This document shows positions 1 through 6,600 of a stretch of 7,013 nt of DNA, one piece after another. The DNA is from Candidatus Margulisiibacteriota bacterium (GTDB taxonomy: Bacteria > Margulisbacteria > Marinamargulisbacteria > DT-59). Location: the NCBI GenBank assembly GCA_013215865.1, contig JABSQL010000167.1:1-7013 (forward strand). Reading direction: 5' to 3'. The translations under genes were made by a program, and so were the position numbers. Below the pieces are notes generated by a model, which had not been told where the DNA came from, ran no database searches, and worked only from the letters and a program-made list of their open reading frames with translations. Within the stretch, counting starts at the first letter, position 1; every line of letters starts with the position of its first letter.

Positions 1-898
1 AAATATCGGGTTCTTTTTCTTCTGTAAGGTCAATGGTTTTTGCGTAACATCCACCCTCAAAATTGAAGATTCCTTGGTCATCCCACCCGTGTTCATCGTC
101 TCCGATTAAGAGGCGTTTAGGGTCTGCTGAAAGGGTTGTTTTCCCCGTCCCAGAAAGTCCAAAGAATAATGCGGAGTCCCCATCTTTACCGACATTGGCT
201 GAACAATGAAATGCACCAATGTTCTTTAAAGGTAAGAAATAGTTCATGATGGAGAAGATGCCTTTTTTGATTTCACCACCATACCAAGTGCCGCCAATCA
301 CCGTCATTCGTTCAGAGAGTTTAAAGGCAACATAAACTTCAGATCTCAAACCGTATTTTTGATAATCTTCACAAGAGGATTTGCATGCATTTAGGATGGT
401 CCAGTCGGGCTCAAAAGTTGCCAACTCTTCTTCAGTGGGGCGTATGAACATATTTTTAAAGAAATGGGCCTGCCATGCAATTTCTGTGATAAGACGCACC
501 GACATTCGGGTTTCTTTGTTTGCGCCGCAGAATCCGTCCATGACATACAGGGTTTTTCCTTCTAAAGCAGAAGATGTAATCTCCCTAAGATGATCCCAAG
601 CGTCTAGTGAAAGGGGGGTATTGTCTGATCCAGACTCCCTCCACCACACATTGCCTTGAGTTTCAGGTTCTTTAACAATATATTTGTCTTTTGCAGACCG
701 TCCAGTAAATTTTCCTGTATCAACATTGATCGTATCTAAGTTTGTTAATGTTCCTACTTCGAAACCTGCATTATTTGAATGGGTTTCATGTTCAAATAGT
801 GCTTCGTAGGATAGATTATGGTATATATCTTGGTAGTGAGAAATGCCCAATTGAGATAAATCTATGGTATCTTTTGAGTGTGGTGTTTGATTTTTCAT
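1..898 (-). CDS. pckA: Phosphoenolpyruvate carboxykinase (ATP), N-terminal 299 residues, cut by window edge
   Basis: Cytosolic enzyme converting oxaloacetate plus ATP to PEP, CO2 and ADP, the entry step of gluconeogenesis. The frame is open from the ATG at 896-898 to the left edge. Visible family motifs: [10 protein letters not shown] (residues 66-75, substrate-binding Arg67), WYGGEIKKG (Tyr206 and Lys212 region), HCSANVG with metal-ligand His231, P-loop [11 protein letters not shown] with Lys253, and kinase-2 motif [11 protein letters not shown] with Asp267/Asp268. Each lies one position before its E. coli PckA counterpart (K254, H232, D269), so the start is well supported. The family is about 540 residues, so roughly 240 are outside the window. 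It lies 43 bp downstream of the ankyrin gene on the same strand, but that gap holds its own promoter-like sequence. No Shine-Dalgarno is seen. The strong similarity to the E. coli form excludes the GTP-dependent family. Confidence 0.97.
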   Translation of the reverse strand, partial: MKNQTPHSKDTIDLSQLGISHYQDIYHNLSYEALFEHETHSNNAGFEVGTLTNLDTINVDTGKFTGRSAKDKYIVKEPETQGNVWWRESGSDNTPLSLDAWDHLREITSSALEGKTLYVMDGFCGANKETRMSVRLITEIAWQAHFFKNMFIRPTEEELATFEPDWTILNACKSSCEDYQKYGLRSEVYVAFKLSERMTVIGGTWYGGEIKKGIFSIMNYFLPLKNIGAFHCSANVGKDGDSALFFGLSGTGKTTLSADPKRLLIGDDEHGWDDQGIFNFEGGCYAKTIDLTEEKEPDI

Positions 899-906
899 GA
901 CTAGAT

Positions 907-934
907 ATTATACAGCTTTGTGAGCCTGGCGCAA
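907..934 (-). promoter_or_regulatory. Probable sigma70 promoter of pckA, placed for a leaderless transcript
   Basis: On the minus strand, TTGCGC (929-934) and a perfect TATAAT (907-912) are separated by 16 nt. Only 8 nt lie between the -10 box and the pckA ATG. Transcription would start at about 899-901, giving a leaderless or nearly leaderless mRNA, consistent with the missing Shine-Dalgarno. It sits in the 43-bp gap after the ankyrin gene, so pckA may be transcribed on its own as well as by read-through. This is inferred from sequence alone. Confidence 0.6.
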
Positions 935-941
935 GTTGATA

Positions 942-1535
942 TCAGTGATTATTATGTTTTTTTTGAAAGTATTTAAAAAAAGACACCCGTTTTTCTGTAC
1001 TCTGGGCTCTTCTAGCCCTTGTTGCCAATTGAATGGCACTGGTTGAGTTATTCGCTCTGTCATTAGCGGTAAACTGCCCTCCCATTTCAACCATTTGTTG
1101 AAATGTATAATATTTTCCGGAAAGAATATCTTGTTGATAAGATATTTCTGCCTTATGGCTGCTATTTTTAGTATTCAGAACAAATTCAACGATAAGCCGA
1201 GTTAAACAATCAGGGATATCTTTAGATTCCAATGTTCCAATAAGAATGGTCTCCAATGAAGATATTTTCTTTTCTTGATAGGCTGTTTCTCTTTGTAAAA
1301 TTAGAATAATGCCCATAAAAAGCATCTTATCATTGTATCGCCTTTGAGAAGAGTTCGCGATTTCAAGAGGTGTCAGCCCATTTGAATTTTGTAGAAGAAC
1401 ATTTGCATGAAGCATTTCGTTTCCAAGATGATTTTTCCAGTTTAGTAGCGTTTTTACTGTACTAACCTCTCTTTTTCTTGCGGCCTCATGAAGGGGTATT
1501 TTAGCAGATATAACTTTATGTAAGGCAGATGGCAT
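942..1535 (-). CDS. Small ankyrin-repeat protein of unknown function (197 aa)
   Basis: I do not recognise a named family. Ankyrin-type signatures are visible: IPLHEAARKREVSTVKTLL (residues 13-31) matches the TPLHxAA...VxxLL core, and NGLTPLEIA (52-60) begins a second, degenerate repeat. A third half-repeat may be present near the C-terminus, where GGQFTANDRANNSTSAIQLA resembles the GADVNAxDxxGxTALxLA pattern. The middle (about 75-140) is helical-looking without clear repeats. The last 25 residues are rich in Lys and Arg. There is no signal peptide or membrane segment, so it is probably cytosolic or exported by a non-Sec route. The start ATG is fixed by a strong Shine-Dalgarno. The gene begins 32 nt after the ilvE stop on the same strand, so co-transcription with ilvE is likely. 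Ankyrin proteins mediate protein-protein contacts and some are host-directed effectors; neither role can be shown here. Confidence 0.8.
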   Translation of the reverse strand: MPSALHKVISAKIPLHEAARKREVSTVKTLLNWKNHLGNEMLHANVLLQNSNGLTPLEIANSSQRRYNDKMLFMGIILILQRETAYQEKKISSLETILIGTLESKDIPDCLTRLIVEFVLNTKNSSHKAEISYQQDILSGKYYTFQQMVEMGGQFTANDRANNSTSAIQLATRARRAQSTEKRVSFFKYFQKKHNNH

Positions 1536-1544
1536 TTAGTCGTT

Positions 1545-1551
1545 TCCTCCC
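1545..1551 (-). promoter_or_regulatory. Strong Shine-Dalgarno of the ankyrin gene
   Basis: The minus strand reads GGGAGGA here, 9 nt before the ATG at 1533-1535. It contains a full GGAGG core. It sets the start of the ankyrin protein and shows that this genome uses Shine-Dalgarno initiation for internal operon genes, unlike the three promoter-proximal genes in the window. Confidence 0.8.
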
Positions 1552-1567
1552 AATCAATCAATAAGAT

Positions 1568-2485
1568 CTACTTTACTAAGTCTAGCCAGTCTGAATACTT
1601 GGGGTCCTCTCCCTTAACGGCATTAAAGTAGGTAGATTGAATCTTTTCGGTAATAGGCCCCCGTCTACCAGACCCTATTTCACGGCCATCAACTTCACGA
1701 ATGGGCGTCACTTCTGCCGCCGTGCCAGTGAAAAATAATTCGTCTGCAGTATATAGCTCATCTCGACTCACACTCGATATAGAAAAGGCGTATCCCAAGT
1801 CCTTCGCAATTTGAAGGACAGAGTCGCGGGTAATACCGCCCAGCACACTGTCTGAAATGGGGGGTGTTATCAACTGGTTATTTTTAACCATAAATATATT
1901 TTCACCTGGACCTTCAGCAACCACACCTCTTGCGTTTAAGAGTATGGCTTCATCATACCCTCCATCAAGTGCTTCTTGTTTGGCTAAAATAGAGTTGGCA
2001 TAGTTCCCGACACACTTTGAAAGTGAGGGAAGCATACTGCCATCAATTCGGGTCCAAGAACTGACTTTACACCGAATTCCCTTTGAAAGGCCTTCTTTTC
2101 CAAGGTAAGGGCCCCAGGGCCATACGGCTATAATGGCATCAACGGGGTTGTTTCTGGGGTTTATTCCCATTTCACCGTACCCGTAATAAACCATGGGTCT
2201 GATATAGCAGGCCCCAATGTTGTTCTCTCTAATAACGTGTTTGTTGGCATCAATGAGTTCTTCCACAGAGTATGGAACCTTCATTTTATATATTTTGGCA
2301 GAATCTAATAAACGCTGGAAATGATCTCTGGCTCTAAAGATCGCAACACCATTTGGGGTATCATAAGCGCGCATACCCTCAAAAAATCCCGTGCTATAGT
2401 GCAGGGCATGGGTAAGAACATGAGTCGTAGCTTCTTCCCAAGGGATCAGTTTGCCGTTTTTCCATATCAGTTTGGTTTTTTCCAT
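1568..2485 (-). CDS. ilvE: Branched-chain amino acid aminotransferase, fold-type IV PLP enzyme (305 aa)
   Basis: Cytosolic PLP enzyme that reversibly transfers the amino group between glutamate and the 2-oxo acids of leucine, isoleucine and valine. Residues count from the ATG at 2483-2485. Family marks: HALHYSTGFFEGMRAY (26-41), YIRPMVYYGYGEMG (94-107), PLP lysine Lys157 in SLSKCVGNY, Glu191 in VVAEGPGENIF (contacts the pyridine nitrogen in the family), GGITRDSVL (216-224), and FTGTAAEVTPI (252-262). The length fits IlvE (about 304-309 aa). The frame extends upstream to a TTG at 2519-2521, but those 12 codons have no family match and coincide with the promoter, so I prefer Met 2485. A D-amino-acid transaminase or aminodeoxychorismate lyase of the same fold is less likely, because the close match to E. 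coli IlvE runs along the whole protein. It heads the ilvE-ankyrin transcription unit and is divergent from the efflux genes. Confidence 0.95.
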   Translation of the reverse strand: MEKTKLIWKNGKLIPWEEATTHVLTHALHYSTGFFEGMRAYDTPNGVAIFRARDHFQRLLDSAKIYKMKVPYSVEELIDANKHVIRENNIGACYIRPMVYYGYGEMGINPRNNPVDAIIAVWPWGPYLGKEGLSKGIRCKVSSWTRIDGSMLPSLSKCVGNYANSILAKQEALDGGYDEAILLNARGVVAEGPGENIFMVKNNQLITPPISDSVLGGITRDSVLQIAKDLGYAFSISSVSRDELYTADELFFTGTAAEVTPIREVDGREIGSGRRGPITEKIQSTYFNAVKGEDPKYSDWLDLVK

Positions 2486-2492
2486 TTTGTTG

Positions 2493-2521
2493 ATTATAAA
2501 AGGTGTCCCCATATTTATCAA
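2493..2521 (-). promoter_or_regulatory. Probable sigma70 promoter of ilvE, placed for a leaderless transcript
   Basis: On the minus strand, TTGATA (2516-2521) and perfect TATAAT (2493-2498) are separated by the optimal 17 nt. Seven nt follow the -10 box before the ATG at 2485, so the predicted first transcribed base is at or next to the A of ATG. There is no Shine-Dalgarno upstream of that ATG. The -35 box overlaps the alternative TTG start, which argues against translation from that TTG. Confidence 0.7.
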
Positions 2522-2545
2522 TGAAATAGTATTTGTAATAAATTT

Positions 2546-2554
2546 TGTTATAAT
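2546..2554 (+). promoter_or_regulatory. Candidate upstream extended -10 promoter for the efflux genes
   Basis: TGTTATAAT fits the extended -10 consensus TGNTATAAT, but no good -35 is seen at the usual distance. If used, transcription would start near 2561 and leave an untranslated leader of about 65 nt before the adaptor gene, containing both small inverted repeats described separately. The surrounding sequence is very AT-rich, so a chance match is quite possible. Confidence 0.3.
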
Positions 2555-2571
2555 ATTGTTTTTGGGAAGTA

Positions 2572-2584
2572 CATATTTGATATG
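2572..2584. repeat. Short inverted repeat upstream of the efflux promoter
   Basis: CATAT-TTG-ATATG is a perfect 5-3-5 dyad ending 1 nt before the candidate -35 box of the adaptor promoter. It could be an operator half of the control region, but AT-rich dyads of this length often arise by chance. Confidence 0.25.
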
Positions 2585-2585
2585 A

Positions 2586-2615
2586 TTGCCATTCTGACTT
2601 CGATTCCGTTATACT
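2586..2615 (+). promoter_or_regulatory. Probable sigma70 promoter of the RND efflux operon
   Basis: TTGCCA (2586-2591) and TATACT (2610-2615) are separated by 18 nt. The start codon follows the -10 box after 10 nt, so the leader would be only about 3-4 nt. The -10 box overlaps the left arm of a 17-bp inverted repeat, so a repressor bound there would block polymerase. This is inferred from sequence only. Confidence 0.5.
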
Positions 2616-2625
2616 GAGTGTATAA
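2609..2625. promoter_or_regulatory. 17-bp perfect inverted repeat abutting the adaptor start codon (possible operator)
   Basis: TTATAC-TGAGT-GTATAA has two perfect 6-bp arms around a 5-bp centre. It covers the -10 box and the predicted transcription start, and ends at the base before the ATG. The position suits repression by a dimeric regulator such as a TetR- or MarR-type protein, a common arrangement for efflux operons. No such regulator gene is in the window. Overlap with TATA-like promoter sequence could produce the symmetry by chance. Confidence 0.4.
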
Positions 2626-3657
2626 ATGAAGTTTATCCCTGTTTATCTACTTATTTTAATGTGTGTTTTCCTCAGCGGATGCTCAAAGTTTGTGTCCAAA
2701 CGGGAATCACATAGTTCTGTAAAAGCGCCTTCTAAACAAGTAAAAGTACTCAAACTAAAATCTGTATCTTTTCAGGCTGAAAGAAAACTAAGTGCTGAAA
2801 CAATGCCCATTGAAGATCTCATATTGAGTACCCAAGTGGGTGGAAAAGTAGAGTGGCTTGTGGGTGACATTGGAAAACCTATTTTCAAGGGTGGCGTTCT
2901 GGCCAAAGTAGATGCAACGAGGGGCAGGGCACTTATGGAAGCTGCAGATATTGGTGTTTCATCTGCTAAGTCAGAGCTGGATGCCGTCTCTGAATTGTAT
3001 GAAAACAAGCTGGCTTCAAAAAGTGAATTTGATCTGGCACGTATCCAATACGCTACTGCAAGTGCGGAACATGTCGTGGCAAATACCGCGTACGAAAGTG
3101 CCATTATCCGATCTCCTCTGAATGGGTTTATTGCGAAAAAATTTGTTGAGAAATTTGAAGTTCTCGCACCCAGGGCACCCGTATTTAATGTGATAGATAT
3201 CTCAAAACTCAAAATAAATCTAGCCTTATCTCAGGAAGATCTTATTCATGTCAAACAAAATGAGGCAGTAACGGTGTATATTGATGCGTTAAAAGCGTCT
3301 TTTTCTGGGGTTGTAGATGCCATCGGCCCAAAAGCAGACAGGGGTACCAAAAGTTTTCCTGTGAAAATTGTGATGGATAATCCGCATCAACTGATCAAAG
3401 CGGGTATGCTCGCAGTAGTGCGTATTCCCACAAGATACTATGAAAATGCGATCGTCGTGAGACATGACTACATTGTAGAAAGAAAGGGCCAAAAATATGT
3501 CTATCTTCTAAAAGACAATCAGGCATTAGAAGCAACCGTTGTACTCGGTGAGGTTCACAAGGATCACGTACGAATAGAGTCTGGATTGTCTGAGGGAGAT
3601 CTTTTAATTGTTGAAGGCCAACATCTCCTTCAAAACAAAGAGCCTGTTGCACATTGA
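2626..3657 (+). CDS. RND efflux periplasmic adaptor (membrane fusion protein), lipoprotein
   Basis: Adaptor subunit that links an inner-membrane RND pump to an outer-membrane channel. It is a predicted lipoprotein: hydrophobic segment 5-15, then lipobox LSGC with acylated Cys19. Domain order fits the HlyD/AcrA family: first lipoyl half (about 64-98, STQVGGKVEWLVGDIGKPI), a short alpha-hairpin (about 99-157), second lipoyl half (IIRSPLNGFIAKKF, 160-173), beta-barrel (about 195-270), and a membrane-proximal domain to residue 343 ending in the typical ESGLSEGDLLIVEGQHLL. The 343-residue length is at the short end of the family because the hairpin is short. The start follows a 17-bp dyad directly and has only a weak GAG as possible Shine-Dalgarno. 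It is followed after 6 nt by the permease gene, with which it must function. The exported substrate cannot be told from sequence. Position +2 after Cys is Ser rather than Asp, so inner-membrane retention by the classical signal is not evident. Confidence 0.93.
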   Translation: MKFIPVYLLILMCVFLSGCSKFVSKRESHSSVKAPSKQVKVLKLKSVSFQAERKLSAETMPIEDLILSTQVGGKVEWLVGDIGKPIFKGGVLAKVDATRGRALMEAADIGVSSAKSELDAVSELYENKLASKSEFDLARIQYATASAEHVVANTAYESAIIRSPLNGFIAKKFVEKFEVLAPRAPVFNVIDISKLKINLALSQEDLIHVKQNEAVTVYIDALKASFSGVVDAIGPKADRGTKSFPVKIVMDNPHQLIKAGMLAVVRIPTRYYENAIVVRHDYIVERKGQKYVYLLKDNQALEATVVLGEVHKDHVRIESGLSEGDLLIVEGQHLLQNKEPVAH

Positions 3658-3663
3658 TGAGTG

Positions 3664-6600
3664 ATGGATAATAAACATCATTTTTCACCCACTAATTTTG
3701 CGCTAAAAAACAAAATCTCATTTTTTATTATTGCGCTTATGATTGTTCTGTATGGGCTTGTATCTTACAACCAAATCCCCAAAGAAGATTTTCCCGAAAT
3801 CAAAATTCCCTTTGTTTTTGTCTCTACATTGTACCCTGGGGTATCTCCCAAGGACATGGAGACATTGGTCACGAAAGAAATTGAAAAACAACTTAAATCT
3901 TTAAGTGATGTCAAACATGTGACCTCTTATTCTTCAGATAGCTTTTCGAGTATTACGATTGAGTTTGAGGTAAATGTGGACGTGGATGATGCCCTCCAAA
4001 AAGTGAGAGATAAAGTAAATTTAGCCAAACCAGATTTGCCAGAAGATGCGGAAGATCCAGTCGTGCAAGAGCTTAACTTTGATAGAGTACCCGTCATGAT
4101 TCTTTCCTTTTCAGGGCCGTATAACCTCCTGCGTCTAAAACAAATCGCCGAAAAAGTGCAAGACCAAGTAGACACCATAAGTGGGGTCTTGGACACACAA
4201 GTGGTGGGTGGACTGGAACGCGAAATCAATGTACTCGTTGATGCTAAAAAGTTGGCCCATTATAACCTTTCATTTGATAAGATTTCACAATCTATTGCTC
4301 AAGAAAATGTAACCATTCCGGGGGGTAAAATAGAACTGGGAAATGTGAGCTATACCCTCAGAGTGCCTGGAGAGTTTTCCTCCCCAGATGATATTTCAGG
4401 GGTTGTCGTGAAATCTGAGAAAGGACATCCTATTTTTGTGAGGGATGTTGCAGAGGTTGATAATGGATTTAAAGATCAGAGCAGCTTTTCACGGTATCAA
4501 GAAAAGAATAGTGTCAGTATTGTTGTCACAAAACGTACGGGGGTGAATCTTATTGAACTCTCTGAAGAGATTCATCACGTTCTAGAAGATTCTGCTATTC
4601 ACTTTCCCAAGTACCTCAATGTGGCAGTAGTGGGGGATCGGTCTGAACACATTAAAGATATGGTCAATGAACTCATAAATTCCATTATTACCGGTGTATT
4701 GTTGGTGTTTATCGTGTTGCTTTTCTTCTTAGGTAAGCGTAATGCATTGTTTGTCGGAATTGCGATTCCCCTCTCCATGCTCATGTCATTTATCGTATTA
4801 AGATTGATGGGTATTACCATGAATATGGTCGTTTTGTTTAGCTTGATTCTCGCCTTGGGGATGCTAGTAGACAATGGCATCGTTATCGTCGAAAATATCT
4901 TTCGACACCGACATAAAGGAAAATCAATGTTAGAGGCTTCTCAACTTGGAACTGGAGAAGTTGCCCACCCTGTGATTTCTTCCACACTGACCACATTGGC
5001 TGCATTTTCACCCCTTTTATTTTGGCCAGGTATGATGGGTAAGTTTATGTATTATCTCCCGTTAACCCTCGTCATCGCCTTAACCTCTTCGTTGTTTGTT
5101 GCGTTATTTATAACACCTGTCTTTTGTGCGAATTTTATGTCCGCAAAAAAAGAAGACTCTCTTTCTGGGGCAGATTTTACGAAAACCAAGAGTGTGACAA
5201 TGTATAAGAAAGTATTGCAAAAGCTGGTGGCCCGTGAATCTAACCGACCCCCCATTCTAAACCGATTGGCCACCAATGTAGGCGTCATGGGTTCGGTGAT
5301 TGTTTCTATGATGATGGTGAAACGATTTAGTCCTGATATAGACTACGCCCTTCACTTAAAAATGTGGGAAAATATGGTTCGTATATTGGATCGCTTTGGG
5401 GTGTCATTAGCCCTTTTATTTATCACGGTGGCCCTTCTTGGGTATGTGTGGGTGTCTATATCACCAACAGCGTCTATTCAGAAATATAAAAAATGGTTTA
5501 TCATTTTGTTTGTGGGTGTCATTGGCCTGATATCCGCCCCATTTTTTGATACCATTTCTGGACCCGCACGTTTTCTGGCAGGACTTATTCCCCTGTTTCC
5601 GTTGTTATTCCTCTTTAATTGGCATAACCGATATGATCATTCTTATGTGAGACGCACCGCATTGGTACATGCCTTTATGGTTCTGTTCCTGGCTTCAATC
5701 ATGTCTCTATCTGGCCTAAATACCGTGTTTTTTCCTCATGTGACACCGGAACGTGTTTTTGTGAAATTAGAAATGGCTGAGGGAACGACAATTGATAAAA
5801 CCAATGAGGTCATTTCAAGGGTAGAAGCTGTTATATCAAACATCATGGCAACGGGAAAACATGCCATTCGCCACTATGTGACGAATGTAGGAAGTGGTAA
5901 TTCAGATCCATTTTCTGTGGGAGCAGACACCCCACATACAGCCGAAATCTCTCTTCAATTTTATAAATCTGAGAAATTCAGGAAAATAGCCAAGAAGCTG
6001 GGGGTAAAGGCTGAGGATATTAGTCCATTTGTGACAATGGCCCAGATTCGGGAAGGCATTTCTTCCATTCCCGGAGGTACCATTAGTGTCGTTGAAGAAG
6101 AAGGGGGGCCTCCCACAGGATTACCCATATCATTAGAGATTACAGGCGATTCATTTGATGTTCTTGAACAAATCGCAGAAGACGTGAAAGCGATAACAGC
6201 CAAATCTGAAGGCGTGATTAACCTCACAGATACACAGAAATTGGGAAGCCCCGAGATTCAGGTGATTGTTGACCGTGAAAAGGCGGCAATATTGGGATTA
6301 AATATCTATAAAATTGCCTCTACTCTTCGTTCAGCAGTCAATGGGGTTGAGTCAACCACGTATAGAGAAGGGGATGATGACATCGATATTAATGTGAAGT
6401 TAAAAGCCGACCAGCGTTACGACTTGGATATTTTGAAATATTTAACCATTGAGGGTAGAAATGATGCTCAAATCATTCTATCTCAAGTATCAGATATTCA
6501 CACAACAAGCGGAAGCGGCACCATATCCCGCGTGGACCATAAACGGGTCATTACGGTTCAAGGTGATGTATCCAAAGAGTCTGATCGCACACCTGCGGAT

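Noticed and set aside
381..593. 70-residue plus-strand open frame
   Set aside because: It is antisense to a well-conserved stretch of pckA and has no family features.
899..941. Transcription terminator between the ankyrin gene and pckA
   Set aside because: No GC-rich stem followed by a T-run is visible; the gap is filled by promoter-like elements instead.
908..1090. 60-residue minus-strand open frame overlapping the end of the ankyrin gene
   Set aside because: It is an out-of-frame shadow of the ankyrin gene's 3' end and runs over the pckA promoter.
2321..2524. 67-residue plus-strand open frame
   Set aside because: It is antisense to the conserved N-terminal part of ilvE and its promoter, with no independent support.
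2522..2625. Small RNA or riboswitch in the divergent intergenic region
   Set aside because: The region is short and AT-rich, with only two small dyads and no multi-stem conserved architecture; most of it is explained by promoters.
2772..3212. 146-residue open frame on the minus strand
   Set aside because: It lies wholly inside the adaptor coding sequence on the opposite strand, has no recognisable domain, and the plus-strand protein is clearly a real family member.
5143..5660. The permease insert as a separate gene or mobile-element insertion
   Set aside because: The frame is continuous, no start with Shine-Dalgarno stands out, no terminal repeats or target-site duplication were seen, and base composition resembles the flanks.
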